Shown here piece by piece: positions 45,668-55,952 of a stretch of DNA of 64,000 nucleotides. A program made the translations under genes and the position numbers. The notes beneath the pieces were generated by a model, which saw only the letters and a program-made list of their open reading frames with translations, ran no database searches and had not been told where the DNA came from. The DNA comes from Zoogloea oleivorans (GTDB lineage: Bacteria > Pseudomonadota > Gammaproteobacteria > Burkholderiales > Rhodocyclaceae), in the NCBI GenBank assembly GCA_030157785.1, contig JAOAUC010000080.1, forward strand, positions 1 through 64,000, given 5' to 3'. Each line of letters begins with the position of its first letter. The stretch's first letter is position 1.

Positions 45668-46711
45668 TTAAAGCCCGATATCGAAGTCGAACATTTCCGC
45701 CGACTCCTCACCGACAGCACTCAGGTCGCCACCACTGTCGGCAAGGAAACTGTCGAGATCCCCCGCGGGAATCATCGATATGCACGCAAGGCGGTATTTC
45801 ATCAGACGGACCTCGGCAAAGGGCCGGTACAGCCCGAGAGTGAAAATGACCCCGACCAGATTGGTGATGGCGATGAAGGCCGGACGACGACCCGACACGC
45901 GGCATTCGAAGCGATGCGGCCCCAGCCTGAGGTCGTTCCAGACCACATTTTGCACATGTGCGGCAACAAAGGGCCCAACCCCCAGCAACGCGACGAGAAA
46001 GCCAAACAACAGCAGCAGGCCAGCACCGGCCATCGCCTCCCGGCTGACGCGGCTCTGCAGGGAAATGCCATTGAGCGCTTCCTGCCCCAGCAGCAGGCCT
46101 CCGACAAGCAGCATGGCGACAAGTGCCAGCGCAGCGCCCAGGTAGATCCGGTAAAAGGCGCCCACCGGGGCATCGCATTCGAAATCACTGCGGCCAAAGG
46201 CACTGCCCCCGTACTGATAAACCTTGAACTGTCGCATCCACAGCGGAAACAGCAGCCCCAGCGAGACCGCAGCGGCCAGCGGCAGCGCCAGGAAGACCAC
46301 GTAGGCCTCGCCGAGGGAGCCACGAAATGCAAAACGCAGCCCCCGATGACTGCTGTTGTGGAGCCGGAAACGCAGGGAGCGGTGCATGAGCCAGGGAAAA
46401 ATCGCCATCAGCAGCAGCAGGCTCACCACACCCAGCATCGGCGAAATGCCACCGGAAAACTGGTAGACCATCAACAACAGGAAGGCAATCGTGCGCCCCT
46501 TGAGAATGGAGAACGGCTCGCCGTGGTAATCAAAACCTGCGCCTGCGAGCGACGTATGACGGTAGAAAAAATGCATGCGCCGCACTTTGGCCCAGGCTGA
46601 ATAGATACCGAAAGTGACAATGGTGAGCAGGAGATTGACGATCCAGATTCCAAAATAATCCTTGCCGCTTCCTGTAAAGGAAACGGGGATTGCAATGCGG
46701 CGGTCTTCCAT
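45668..46711 (-). CDS. DUF898 (YjgN-like) membrane protein
   Basis: 347 aa with about six hydrophobic helices. Family segments are FTGSGKDYFGIWIVNLLL near the N-terminus, YSAWAKVRRMHFFYRHT, and LGLYRPFAEVRLMKYR in the second half (each read in parts). Function unknown. The start ATG at 46711 is preferred to one upstream in the terminator region. Operon with the M48 protease. Confidence 0.87.
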   Translation of the reverse strand: MEDRRIAIPVSFTGSGKDYFGIWIVNLLLTIVTFGIYSAWAKVRRMHFFYRHTSLAGAGFDYHGEPFSILKGRTIAFLLLMVYQFSGGISPMLGVVSLLLLMAIFPWLMHRSLRFRLHNSSHRGLRFAFRGSLGEAYVVFLALPLAAAVSLGLLFPLWMRQFKVYQYGGSAFGRSDFECDAPVGAFYRIYLGAALALVAMLLVGGLLLGQEALNGISLQSRVSREAMAGAGLLLLFGFLVALLGVGPFVAAHVQNVVWNDLRLGPHRFECRVSGRRPAFIAITNLVGVIFTLGLYRPFAEVRLMKYRLACISMIPAGDLDSFLADSGGDLSAVGEESAEMFDFDIGL

Positions 46712-46781
46712 GGTCTTGATTACCAGATGCAGATTGATGGCATATTGTATTTGGGTAATCCGGTTCCGGCTCAACCACAAG

Positions 46782-46812
46782 AAAAAAGCCCGAAGTTTTC
46801 ACTCCGGGCTTT
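46782..46812 (-). terminator. Rho-independent terminator of the TRAP operon
   Basis: On the minus strand, AAAGCCCG (46812-46805) pairs with CGGGCTTT (46792-46785), loop of 12, followed by TTTTTT. It lies between the dctM stop (46837) and the DUF898 start (46711). Confidence 0.8.
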
Positions 46813-46836
46813 CCAGTCAGGCAGTCGGCCTATGTA

Positions 46837-48309
46837 TTACTTTTTATCGCCCTGCAGGGCTTTTTCAAGGGCCTTGGCCGTATCGTCGTTCGCCGGAGCG
46901 TCAAACTGGAGCGGCGTGTCGTCCGGCGCTTCACCGTCGGGGACAACAATCTCGACCTTGTCGGTATCGACATCGATCTGCTTGTCGAGGCCCATCGTCA
47001 CCAGTTGCGGGAAGAAGATAAGGATCCCGACCATGATGATCTGGATGATCACGAAGGGCACAGCCCCCCAGTAAATCTGGGTCGTCTTTATGGACGGCGG
47101 GGCCACCGAGCGCAAGTAGAACAGGGCGAAACCAAAAGGCGGGTGCATGAAGGAAGTCTGCATGTTCACCCCCAGCAGCACACCGAACCAGATCAGGTCG
47201 ATACCCAGCTTCTCGGCCACGGGAGCCAGCAACGGCACCACGATGAAGGCCAGCTCGAAGAAGTCGAGGAAGAAGGCCAGCAGGAAGATCAGGATGTTCA
47301 CCACAATCAGGAAGCCAAGCTGGCCGCCTGGCAGGCCTGCCAGCAGATGCTCGACCCACAGGTGACCTTCCACGCCATAAAAAGTCAGCGAGAACACCCG
47401 CGCACCCACCAGGATGAAGACTACAAAGGTAGTCAGCTTGGCGGTGGTTTCCATCGCTTGCTTCAGCAGGGAAACACTCAGGCGCTTGCGCAGAACAGCC
47501 ATGGCCAAGGCGCCCGCGGCTCCCATCGCTCCGCCTTCAGTTGGCGTGGCGATACCCAGGAAGATGGTGCCGAGGACCAGGAAGATCAGCAGCAGCGGTG
47601 GCACCAGGCTTGTCAGCACACGCAGGAAGAGCTTGGCGCCGCGCAGGGTCCGCGCTTCGGGCGGCAGAGCCGGCGCCATGGCGGGCTTGAAGACTGCCAC
47701 CAGGCCCACATAGCCGACATACAGAGCCGTCAGCACCAGGCCGGGGATCAGCGCGCCCTGGTACATGTCACCCACCGAACGACCAAGCTGGTCGGCCATG
47801 ATGATGAGCACGAGGGACGGCGGAATGATCTGCGCAAGGGTGCCGGAAGCCGCGATCACGCCGGTGGCAAGGCGCTGATCGTAGCCGTAGCGCATCATGA
47901 TCGGCAGCGAAATGAGGCCCATGGAGATCACCGACGCGGCGACCACACCCGTCGTTGCCGCGAGGATCGCCCCAACGAAAATCACCGCAAAGGCCAGACC
48001 GCCCCGTACCGGGCCGAAGAGCTGGCCAATGGTATCGAGGAGATCCTCGGCCATGCCTGATCGTTCGAGAATCAGGCCCATGAAGGTAAAGAAGGGAATG
48101 GCCAGCAGGGTGTCGTTGGACATCACTCCGAAAATCCGGTCAGGCAGCGCCTGGAACAGGGCCGGGGTAAGAAGGCCCAACTCGATCCCGATAAGGCCGA
48201 AGACAACGCCGTTGGCTGCCAGGGCAAAGGCCACCGGATAGCCGAAGAGCAGGAAAATGACCAGCGACCCGAACATCAGGGGCGCCATGTTGGCAGCAAT
48301 GAACTCCAT
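46837..48309 (-). CDS. dctM: TRAP transporter large permease subunit (DctM)
   Basis: 490 aa, about twelve membrane helices, the ion-coupled translocation subunit of a tripartite ATP-independent periplasmic transporter, probably for organic acids. Segments include GYPVAFALAANG, IPFFTFMGLILERSGMAEDLLDTI and ATPTEGGAMGAAGAL (read in parts). The C-terminus has an extra acidic tail of about 50 residues (from DKQIDVDT to the end) not typical of DctM. It starts directly after the dctQ stop. No DctP binding-protein gene is adjacent. Confidence 0.93.
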   Translation of the reverse strand: MEFIAANMAPLMFGSLVIFLLFGYPVAFALAANGVVFGLIGIELGLLTPALFQALPDRIFGVMSNDTLLAIPFFTFMGLILERSGMAEDLLDTIGQLFGPVRGGLAFAVIFVGAILAATTGVVAASVISMGLISLPIMMRYGYDQRLATGVIAASGTLAQIIPPSLVLIIMADQLGRSVGDMYQGALIPGLVLTALYVGYVGLVAVFKPAMAPALPPEARTLRGAKLFLRVLTSLVPPLLLIFLVLGTIFLGIATPTEGGAMGAAGALAMAVLRKRLSVSLLKQAMETTAKLTTFVVFILVGARVFSLTFYGVEGHLWVEHLLAGLPGGQLGFLIVVNILIFLLAFFLDFFELAFIVVPLLAPVAEKLGIDLIWFGVLLGVNMQTSFMHPPFGFALFYLRSVAPPSIKTTQIYWGAVPFVIIQIIMVGILIFFPQLVTMGLDKQIDVDTDKVEIVVPDGEAPDDTPLQFDAPANDDTAKALEKALQGDKK

Positions 48310-48900
48310 TTAGACAGTCTCCCCGCGCTGTTGCTTGATGGCCCTGGCCAGTTCTTCCTCGGGAGTCGGAACGTGCTGCTTGGCGTTGGGATCGCCGATC
48401 AGGCCCTGCAGGAAGGCAATACGCTTGATCAGTTCGGAGAAGCCCTGGAGGATCAGCAGGGAAAAACCCACCGGAACGAGCCCGCGCACCGGCCAGATGA
48501 TCAGGCCACCGGCGTTGGACGAGTACTCGTTGTTAAGGAAGGAGTTAACAAAGATCGGCCACGACAGGTAGAGCACCGCCGACGCCATCGGGGCAAGAAA
48601 GAAGAGCGTGCCGATGATGTCGATCCAGGCGTGGACCCGGGGTGAAAAGTGACTCGACACCACATCGATGCGTACGTGTTCGTTGCGCAGAAGCGTGTAG
48701 CCGGCGCACAGGAGAAAGATCGCCGAGAAGAGGTACCACTGGATCTCCAGCAAGCCGTTGGAACTGTAATTGACGGCGTAACGCACAAAGGCATTGACTG
48801 CGCTGATCAGGGTGACGATCAGGACCAGCCAGATCGTTGCCTTGCCGACGCGTACGGTGAGCGCATCGATAGCGCGCGATATCTTGAGCAGGGCTTGCAC
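48310..48900 (-). CDS. dctQ: TRAP transporter small permease subunit (DctQ)
   Basis: 196 aa, four membrane helices (about 20-40, 52-72, 93-113, 137-157). Segments IQWYLFSAIFLLCAGYTLL and NEHVRIDVV are typical DctQ. I chose the GTG at 48900 because AAGGAGGTG, an almost perfect ribosome site, lies 8 bases before it; a TTG at 48942 would add 14 residues and place that site inside the gene. Operon dctQ-dctM ending at a terminator. Confidence 0.88.
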   Translation of the reverse strand: MQALLKISRAIDALTVRVGKATIWLVLIVTLISAVNAFVRYAVNYSSNGLLEIQWYLFSAIFLLCAGYTLLRNEHVRIDVVSSHFSPRVHAWIDIIGTLFFLAPMASAVLYLSWPIFVNSFLNNEYSSNAGGLIIWPVRGLVPVGFSLLILQGFSELIKRIAFLQGLIGDPNAKQHVPTPEEELARAIKQQRGETV

Positions 48901-49123
48901 GTCCCGCACCTCCTTTGGTTTTAAGAATCTCTCGACTGCCAAGTGACACAGCCGTGCTTTATGGGCCGGGATTATCGGCGAGATTGGGCAGGCAACAATC
49001 AGGGATTACGCCTACCGTAACGTCACATGCCTGCAAACCCGCCTGCAGCCTGGTTTTCGACCGCTCGCCAGCGCCCGCTCGTGCGATACTTTGTGCCCTT
49101 CAATCCCACACCGCACCGCAGCA

Positions 49124-49762
49124 ATGTCTACCCGCATCTGCCTGGTTCGCCATGGCGAAACTGCCTGGAATGCCGACCGCCGCCTCCAGGGCCACACCGA
49201 CATCCCCCTCAACGACACCGGCCTCGCCCAGGCCCGCGCCACCGCGGCCAGCCTTGCCGACGAACGCTTTGATGCCGCCTACAGCTCGGACCTCACCCGT
49301 GCCCGCCAGACCGCCGAAGCCATTGCCGCCCGCTGCGGCCTCACGCCAGGCTTCGATGCCGGCCTGCGGGAACGTCACTACGGCGGCTTCCAGGCACTCA
49401 CCTACGACGAGGCCCGGGCCCGTTTTCCCGCCGATTATCAACGCTTCGAAAGTCGCGACCCGGATTTCGTTTTTCCCGAAGGCGGCGAGAGCCTGCGCGA
49501 ATTCGCCAGCCGCATTCACATGGCACTCGAACACATTGCCCGTACCCACCGGGGAGGCACGGTGCTGGTGGTCACCCATGGCGGCGTACTCGACATTGCC
49601 CATCGTCTCGCCACCGGAAAGCCGCTGGAGGCGGCACGGGACTTCACCATTCCCAACGCTGCACTGAACTGGATCGGACACGACGGAGATGCGTGGTCAC
49701 TGATTGCCTGGGCCGAGCAGCGCCACCTCACCAACGCCCTCGACGAACTGCCCAACGCGTGA
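49124..49762 (+). CDS. Histidine phosphatase family protein
   Basis: 212 aa, phosphoglycerate-mutase-like fold. LVRHGETAWNADRRLQGH holds the catalytic RHG (His about 9), SSDLTRARQTAEAI supplies a phosphate-binding Arg, LRERHYGGFQ and VTHGGVLDIAH the second His. Resembles GpmB/CobC; too short and generic to name the substrate. The ATG at 49124 fits the family start. Confidence 0.88.
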   Translation: MSTRICLVRHGETAWNADRRLQGHTDIPLNDTGLAQARATAASLADERFDAAYSSDLTRARQTAEAIAARCGLTPGFDAGLRERHYGGFQALTYDEARARFPADYQRFESRDPDFVFPEGGESLREFASRIHMALEHIARTHRGGTVLVVTHGGVLDIAHRLATGKPLEAARDFTIPNAALNWIGHDGDAWSLIAWAEQRHLTNALDELPNA

Positions 49763-49861
49763 CCTGCGCGGTGAATATCACCTTTCGCTAAAGTTTCCGG
49801 GGCACCGGCCGTTTTCCGGTCTGCAACTTGCCTTGATGGCAACACAGGTCGGAGCCCCGCA

Positions 49862-51901
49862 ATGCTGAATCTCAATCGTTTCTCCCTCGTTCACCAGATC
49901 GCCCTGGCCGCAACCATCGTCAGTCTGGCGATTTTCAGCGCGCTGATCGGTTTCACCACCTACTTTGCCGAACGTGCAGCGTTGGTCAAGACTGAAGAGG
50001 AGCTCAACCACCAGATCCAGGGTGTCGTGCGCATGCTTGAACTCAGCCATGACAACGCCGTTGCCCATGCCGGAAAAGGGATGACTCGTCTGAAGGACAG
50101 TGTCGGCAAACTGCGTGTCGGCCCCGACACGGCCTCCTCGGGCAGCTATCAGGTTCCTGTCGTACGCAGCGGCGAACGAGTCCTGAACGGCAACATTGCG
50201 TTGCTGGAAGCATTGCGCCTGCAAATCGACGCGGACCCGGCTCTGCTTCTGCGGGTCGGCGACGAGTTCGTCCGCGCAGCCACGCTCCTGAAAGGCAAGG
50301 ACGGCAAGAGCGCGGAAGGAACCCCGATCCCCCAGAACAGCAACGAGGTGCGAGCCCTTCTTGCCGGCAAAAGCTACGCTGGCGTGGTCAAACGAGCCGG
50401 CAAATATTACATCTCCGCCCTTGATCCCATTACCGACGACAAGGGCAAGGTAATCGGCGCCCTCGCCGCACGGGTAGACATCCAGAGCGACATGGAGCGC
50501 CTCTTCAAAGCTGTCGCCGACATCAAGTCGGGCAGCACAGGCTACGCCTATGTGCTGGCGCCGAACGAGGATCTGGCCAAAACCGAGCTGATCTACCACC
50601 CGACTCTCGGGGGAAAACTGCTGGGCGATATCAACAACCCCGGCCTGACCCGTATCGTCGAAGAGCAGGTCCGGCGCAAGCAGGGCATGATGAACTACAA
50701 GTGGAGTCACGCCCCCGGCGGGCCGGAAACCGACTCCAAGATGATCGTCTTCGAGAGCGCACCTTCGTGGGGCTGGATCGTCGCGACCGGCAGCTTCATC
50801 GACGAATTCACTCTCGAGGCGCGCAGCCTGCGCAATACCCTGATCGCCCTGTGCATCGGCGGCGCGACCCTGCTGACACTGGTCCTGTACGTCATCACCC
50901 GCAATCGCCTGTCGCCCATCCGAGGCCTGCTCGACGCCACCCAGCGTATCGGGCAGGGAGACCTGACCGTACGCTTTGCCGAGACGCCGGCCCATAGCGG
51001 CAACGAACTCCATCTTATTACCCGCTCGCTGGACACCACCACCCGCCAGATCGGTGCCCTGATCGGGGATGTCATCCGGACATCCCATGCCGTCAAGGCC
51101 GCAGCCCGGGAAGTCCGCCTCGGCTCCGACGAGGTGGTGAGCGCCACATCGACCCAGAGTGAAGCCGCCTCGGGCCTTGCCTCCGCGATCGAAGAGTTGT
51201 CGGTGAGCATCACCCATGTATCCGACAGCGCTGCCATCGCCCGCGACATCACACAGCAGGCGCAGTCCCAAGCCGACGACGGTGGCGCCAAAGTGCGCGA
51301 CATGATTGGCGGCATGGACCGCATCGCGAGCGAGATTGACAAAGCCGGCGAAGCGGTGAATCTGCTTTCGGAACGCTCCGCGCGCATCTCCAACATCGGC
51401 AAAATCATCAACGAGATCGCCGACCAGACCAACCTGCTGGCCCTGAATGCAGCCATCGAGGCGGCCCGGGCCGGCGAAAGTGGCCGTGGCTTCGCAGTAG
51501 TCGCCGACGAAGTTCGCAAACTGGCGGAACGCACGGCCAGTTCAACCCGCGAAATTTCGGTCACGGTGGCAGAGGTGCAAAGCGAAGCCAACCGGGTCGT
51601 CGCCATGATTCACGGCGTGACCGGCGGCGTGCGCAGCGGCGTTCAGCTGGCCACCGACTCCGGCTCGGTGCTTGAGAATATCCGCAGCGAAAGTGCCCGC
51701 ACCACTAGTGCAGTCAACGACATCGCCAACGCCACCCGCGAACAGAGCGCCGCCAGCCAGGAGGTGGCCCGCGGCGTCGAGCACATCGCCCAGATGGCCG
51801 AGCAAAACAACCAGGTCACCCGCCACACCCATGAACAAACGGCCCTGCTCGAACAGATGGCCGCCGAACTGGAGGCGAAGGTCAGCCACTTCCGCGTCTG
51901 A
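49862..51901 (+). CDS. Methyl-accepting chemotaxis protein with Cache sensor
   Basis: 679 aa membrane chemoreceptor. First membrane helix about 12-32, a periplasmic region of about 290 residues with Cache-type marks ([23 protein letters not shown] and [13 protein letters not shown]), second membrane helix about 325-345, HAMP ([20 protein letters not shown]), and a cytoplasmic signalling domain with the hairpin tip [22 protein letters not shown] (read in parts). No CheR-binding pentapeptide at the end. Stands alone, with no che genes nearby. Confidence 0.93.
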   Translation: MLNLNRFSLVHQIALAATIVSLAIFSALIGFTTYFAERAALVKTEEELNHQIQGVVRMLELSHDNAVAHAGKGMTRLKDSVGKLRVGPDTASSGSYQVPVVRSGERVLNGNIALLEALRLQIDADPALLLRVGDEFVRAATLLKGKDGKSAEGTPIPQNSNEVRALLAGKSYAGVVKRAGKYYISALDPITDDKGKVIGALAARVDIQSDMERLFKAVADIKSGSTGYAYVLAPNEDLAKTELIYHPTLGGKLLGDINNPGLTRIVEEQVRRKQGMMNYKWSHAPGGPETDSKMIVFESAPSWGWIVATGSFIDEFTLEARSLRNTLIALCIGGATLLTLVLYVITRNRLSPIRGLLDATQRIGQGDLTVRFAETPAHSGNELHLITRSLDTTTRQIGALIGDVIRTSHAVKAAAREVRLGSDEVVSATSTQSEAASGLASAIEELSVSITHVSDSAAIARDITQQAQSQADDGGAKVRDMIGGMDRIASEIDKAGEAVNLLSERSARISNIGKIINEIADQTNLLALNAAIEAARAGESGRGFAVVADEVRKLAERTASSTREISVTVAEVQSEANRVVAMIHGVTGGVRSGVQLATDSGSVLENIRSESARTTSAVNDIANATREQSAASQEVARGVEHIAQMAEQNNQVTRHTHEQTALLEQMAAELEAKVSHFRV

Positions 51902-52019
51902 ACCTGCCGTAAAGCACGGCCCGCCGCCCTTTCCCCGGGCCTGCGGGCCATTGTCGCTTTCGGCAAGCCTTAAGTGCCGTGTTAAACTCTCTTTTTGACT
52001 CAAGCCCACCTGGATCGCC

Positions 52020-53270
52020 ATGTTTTCCAAGCAAAATACCCTCGCCAAAGTTGACCCCGAACTGTGGCAGGCCATTGAGGCCGAAAACCGCCGTCAGGAA
52101 GATCACATCGAACTGATCGCCTCCGAAAACTACGTCAGTGCAGCTGTCATGGAAGCCCAGGGCTCCCAGCTCACCAACAAGTACGCGGAAGGTTATCCGG
52201 GCAAACGCTATTACGGCGGCTGTGAATTCGTCGACCTCGCCGAGCAACTCGCGATCGACCGCCTCAAGACCCTGTTCGGCGCCGAAGCGGCCAACGTCCA
52301 GCCCAACTCTGGCTCGCAGGCCAACCAGGCCGTGCTGATGGCCTTCGCCAAACCGGGCGACACCATCCTTGGCATGAATCTCGCCGAAGGCGGCCACCTT
52401 ACCCACGGCATGGCCCTGAACATGTCCGGCAAGTGGTTCAAGGCCGTGGCCTACGGTCTGAACGAAAAGGAAGAAATCGACTACGACAAGATGGAAGCGC
52501 TGGCCCGCGAACACAAGCCGCGCATCATCGTCGCCGGCGCGTCCGCCTACGCCCTGCGCATCGACTGGGAACGCTTCGCCAAGATCGCCAAGGAAGTCGG
52601 AGCGATCTTCTGGGTCGACATGGCCCACTACGCCGGCCTTATCGCGGCAGGCTACTACCCCAACCCGGTCCCCCACGCCGACGTGGTCACCTCCACCACC
52701 CACAAGACCCTGCGCGGCCCCCGTGGCGGCGTGATCCTGATGAAGGCCGAGCACGAAAAGGCCCTCAACTCCGCGATCTTCCCGGGTCTGCAGGGCGGTC
52801 CGCTGATGCACGTCATCGCCGCCAAGGCCATCGCCTTCAAGGAAGCCGCCGAGCCCGAATTCAAGCGCTACCAGGAACAGGTCATCGCCAACGCCCGCGT
52901 CATGGCGCGTGTCCTTGGTGAAGAACGTGGCCTGCGAATCGTCTCCGGCCGCACCGAAAGCCACGTTTTCCTGGTCGATCTCCAGTCCAAGAACATCACC
53001 GGCAAGGAAGCCGAAGCCGCCCTCGGCCGCGCCCACATCACCGTCAACAAAAACTCGATCCCGAACGATCCGCAAAAGCCGTTCGTCACGTCCGGCATCC
53101 GCATCGGCTCGCCGGCCATGACCACCCGCGGTTTCACCGAGATCGAAGCCGAGCGCATCGCACACCTCATCGCCGACGTGCTCGACAACCCCAACGACGA
53201 AGCCACCACCGAGAACGTGCGCGCCAAGGTTGCAGAGCTGTGCCGCAAGTTCCCGGTGTACGGCGCGTAA
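52020..53270 (+). CDS. glyA: Serine hydroxymethyltransferase
   Basis: PLP enzyme converting serine and tetrahydrofolate to glycine and methylene-tetrahydrofolate. 416 aa. Signatures are [41 protein letters not shown], and the PLP-lysine motif [16 protein letters not shown] (Lys about 229). First of glyA-nrdR-ribD, a common proteobacterial order. Its product feeds the one-carbon pool used by panB and folate enzymes in this window. Confidence 0.98.
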   Translation: MFSKQNTLAKVDPELWQAIEAENRRQEDHIELIASENYVSAAVMEAQGSQLTNKYAEGYPGKRYYGGCEFVDLAEQLAIDRLKTLFGAEAANVQPNSGSQANQAVLMAFAKPGDTILGMNLAEGGHLTHGMALNMSGKWFKAVAYGLNEKEEIDYDKMEALAREHKPRIIVAGASAYALRIDWERFAKIAKEVGAIFWVDMAHYAGLIAAGYYPNPVPHADVVTSTTHKTLRGPRGGVILMKAEHEKALNSAIFPGLQGGPLMHVIAAKAIAFKEAAEPEFKRYQEQVIANARVMARVLGEERGLRIVSGRTESHVFLVDLQSKNITGKEAEAALGRAHITVNKNSIPNDPQKPFVTSGIRIGSPAMTTRGFTEIEAERIAHLIADVLDNPNDEATTENVRAKVAELCRKFPVYGA

Positions 53271-53302
53271 CAGCCGTCACCGGCAGACACGCGCACTAGC
53301 CC

Positions 53303-53782
53303 ATGCATTGCCCCTTCTGCGGCGCCGACAACACGCAGGTCACCGACACCCGTGAAAACGAGGACGGTGACATCGTGCGGCGCCGCCGTCGCTGCCTGTC
53401 CTGCGACAAGCGCTTCACCACCTACGAGCGCATCGACCTCAAGATGCCCCAGGTGGTCAAGAAAAACGGCAGTCGTGCCGACTACAGCCGCGACAAGCTC
53501 CTCGGCAGCCTGAGCCTGGCGCTACGCAAACGCCCGGTCACCGCCGAAAGCGTCGAAGCAGCCGTCGATCGCATCGAAGCCAAGCTCCTCTCCATGGGCG
53601 AACGCGAAATCGCCTCCGAACGCATCGGCGAACTCGTCATGCGCGAGCTCAAGAAGCTCGACAAGGTTGCTTACATCCGCTTTGCCTCTGTCTATCGCGC
53701 CTTCGAGGACGTGGACGAATTCTCCGAAGTCATCCGCGAGGTCACCACCAAGCCCCGCGGTCGTCCTCCCAAGGCCTCCTGA
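53303..53782 (+). CDS. nrdR: Transcriptional repressor NrdR
   Basis: 159 aa repressor of ribonucleotide reductase genes. Zinc ribbon CPFCG...CLSCDKRF (Cys3, 6, 31, 34), followed by an ATP-cone domain with [16 protein letters not shown] and [19 protein letters not shown]. Full length and highly conserved. Between glyA and ribD. Confidence 0.97.
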   Translation: MHCPFCGADNTQVTDTRENEDGDIVRRRRRCLSCDKRFTTYERIDLKMPQVVKKNGSRADYSRDKLLGSLSLALRKRPVTAESVEAAVDRIEAKLLSMGEREIASERIGELVMRELKKLDKVAYIRFASVYRAFEDVDEFSEVIREVTTKPRGRPPKAS

Positions 53783-53793
53783 AGGTCCCAGCC

Positions 53794-54882
53794 ATGAGCG
53801 CCACCGCCGACGACTACCGGTGGATGGCCCGCGCCCTCGAACTTGCCGAGCGCGGGCTGTACACCACCACGCCCAATCCCCGTGTCGGCTGCGTCATTGT
53901 CCGTAACGGCCAAATGGTCGGCGAAGGCTGGCACATCCGCGCCGGCGAACCCCACGCGGAAGTCCACGCACTTGCGATGGCGGGTGAACTGGCCCGTGGA
54001 GCCACCGCCTACGTTACCCTCGAACCCTGCTCCCACCACGGCCGCACCCCGCCCTGCGCCGAGGCACTGGTGAAGGCCGGCATTGGCCGGCTTGTCGTGG
54101 CCATGGAAGATCCCAATCCGCTGGTTGCCGGCAAAGGCCTCGCCCGCTTGCGGGAAAGTGGCATCGAAGTGCTGTTCGGCGTCCAGGAAACCGAAGCCCG
54201 CGAACTCAACATTGGCTTTGTCTCGCGCATGACCCACGGCCGCCCTTGGCTGCGCCTCAAGGCCGCTGCCACCCTGGACGGCAAGACGGCCCTCAACAAC
54301 GGCATATCCCAGTGGATCACCGGCGATGACGCCCGACGCGACGCCCATCGCTGGCGCGCCCGTTCCTGTGCAGTGCTTACCGGCATCGGCACCGTGCGTG
54401 ACGACGACCCGCAGCTCACCGTCCGTGCCATTGCCACCGAACGGCAGCCCCTGCGCATCGTGGTGGATGCCCGCCTCGAAACCCCCCTCAACGCCAAAAT
54501 CCTCGACGGTGGCCCGGTGCTGATCGCTGGCGCAGTGGACGATGCAGAGCGCATCGCTGCCCTCAAGCGACGCGGCGCCGATGTACTCATTCTTCCCAAT
54601 ACAGGCGGCAAGGTAGACCTGCCCGCCCTGATGACCGAACTCGGTCGCCGCGGCATCAACGAGTTGATGGCTGAAAGCGGCTTCAAACTCAACGGCTCGC
54701 TACTGCGGGAAGGCTGCGTGGATGAGTTCATCCTCTACCTCGCCCCGGCCCTGGTTGGTGACGACGCGAGTGGCCTTTTCAATCTCCCTGCCCTGACCAG
54801 CCTTGCCGACAAGCGCCAACTCGTTTTCCGCGACGTACGCCTGATCGGCCGCGACCTGCGCATCCTCGCCCGCCCCGCCTGA
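53794..54882 (+). CDS. ribD: Riboflavin biosynthesis deaminase/reductase RibD
   Basis: Bifunctional enzyme of riboflavin synthesis. N-terminal deaminase domain with HAEVHAL (zinc His) and PCSHHGRTPPCAEAL (Cys ligands); C-terminal reductase domain from about residue 150 (RPWLRLKAAATLDGKTAL, GIGTVRDDDPQLTVR). 362 aa, the usual size. Read 11 bases after nrdR. The other rib genes are not in the window. Confidence 0.96.
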   Translation: MSATADDYRWMARALELAERGLYTTTPNPRVGCVIVRNGQMVGEGWHIRAGEPHAEVHALAMAGELARGATAYVTLEPCSHHGRTPPCAEALVKAGIGRLVVAMEDPNPLVAGKGLARLRESGIEVLFGVQETEARELNIGFVSRMTHGRPWLRLKAAATLDGKTALNNGISQWITGDDARRDAHRWRARSCAVLTGIGTVRDDDPQLTVRAIATERQPLRIVVDARLETPLNAKILDGGPVLIAGAVDDAERIAALKRRGADVLILPNTGGKVDLPALMTELGRRGINELMAESGFKLNGSLLREGCVDEFILYLAPALVGDDASGLFNLPALTSLADKRQLVFRDVRLIGRDLRILARPA

Positions 54883-54912
54883 GGCGGCCTGCCGCCTGAA
54901 ATTTGCAAACCT

Positions 54913-54926
54913 TTGACATAAGTCAG
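54913..54926. promoter_or_regulatory. FNR/ANR-like site before the beta-propeller gene
   Basis: TTGACATAAGTCAG is a TTGAC-N4-GTCAG dyad, four of five right-half bases matching the TTGAT/C-N4-A/GTCAA consensus of FNR-family regulators. It lies 67 bases before the ATG at 54993, a distance suited to activation. Suggests control by oxygen or NO; unproven. Confidence 0.4.
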
Positions 54927-54992
54927 TTTTGGGGGTCAACGCGGCCCCCACCGGGCCGTTAACGCCTACTTGTCCGCCACATTGCCCAGTCC

Positions 54993-55952
54993 ATGAAGCT
55001 CCCGCACCTGATCGGCCTACTGGCCTCCGCTTTCCTGTCGATGTCCGCCCATGCGGAAACCGCCATCGTTCTCAACTCGGTCGACGAGAACATCAGTTTT
55101 GTCGACACCAAGACCTACAAGGAAACCGGCAAGGCACCAGCCTGCAAGGAGCCCCATCACCTGATGGCCACACCGGACGACAGCTCGGTGATCGTCGCCT
55201 GCGCCATCTCCAATGAACTGGTGTTCTTCGACCCGAAGACCGGCAAAGAACAAAAGCGCATCAAGAACATCTCCGACCCCTACCAGCTCGGCTTCTCGCC
55301 TGACAACAAATGGTTCGTGGCCAACTCCCTGCGCCTTGACCGGGTCGATCTCTACAAGGCCGCCGACTTTAGCCTCGTCGCCCGTGTGCCCGCCGCAAAG
55401 ACGCCGTCCCACATGGCCTTCGACAAGGCCAGCCAGTTCGTCTTCATCACGCTGCAGGACTCCAACGAAATCCTCGCCATCGATCTCAAGACCCAGCAGC
55501 CCCTGTGGAAGCTGCCGGTTGGCCCGACCCCTGCCGGTATCCACATGACGCCGGACGACAAGTACCTCCTGGTCGGCATCATGGGTGCGGATTACGTGGA
55601 AGTGATCGACTGGCGGGCCCGCAAGACCGTCAAGAAAATCGTTACCGCAAAAGCCGCTCACAACTTTCTGGCTCGGGGTGACGGCCGGCATGTCTTCGTT
55701 TCCAACCGCACCGTGAATGGCAGCATCTCCCTGGTGGACATGCAGACGCTGACCGAAGTGGAAAAATACGATGTCCCTGGCGGCCCCGACGACATGGAAA
55801 TCCGTGCCGACGGCAAGGAACTGTGGGCCACTGCCCGCTTCGGTCGCAAGGTGCAGGTGATCGACCTGGAGCAAAAGAAGGTGTCCCGCTCCATTCCGGT
55901 AGGCCGCTCGCCTCACGGTGTTTCCTTCATCAATCACGCAGCGAGACAGTAA
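54993..55952 (+). CDS. YVTN-type beta-propeller protein, periplasmic
   Basis: 319 aa with a signal peptide ending AHA (about residue 22) and repeated blades with the YVTN-like pattern (VDTKTYKETG, FFDPKTGKEQ, DWRARKTVKKI, DMQTLTEVEKY, DLEQKKVSRSIPVG). Such propellers resemble the d1-heme NirN/NirS fold but lack a heme motif. First gene of a coupled cluster with the deacetylase and the sterol-desaturase-like gene. Ligand unknown. Confidence 0.85.
   Translation: MKLPHLIGLLASAFLSMSAHAETAIVLNSVDENISFVDTKTYKETGKAPACKEPHHLMATPDDSSVIVACAISNELVFFDPKTGKEQKRIKNISDPYQLGFSPDNKWFVANSLRLDRVDLYKAADFSLVARVPAAKTPSHMAFDKASQFVFITLQDSNEILAIDLKTQQPLWKLPVGPTPAGIHMTPDDKYLLVGIMGADYVEVIDWRARKTVKKIVTAKAAHNFLARGDGRHVFVSNRTVNGSISLVDMQTLTEVEKYDVPGGPDDMEIRADGKELWATARFGRKVQVIDLEQKKVSRSIPVGRSPHGVSFINHAARQ

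Noticed and set aside
51967-51988. CTTAAG followed by GTTAAA before glyA as another QseB-type site
   Set aside because: Only one exact half-site and 12-13 base spacing, unlike the 11-base phasing at 22802-22840.
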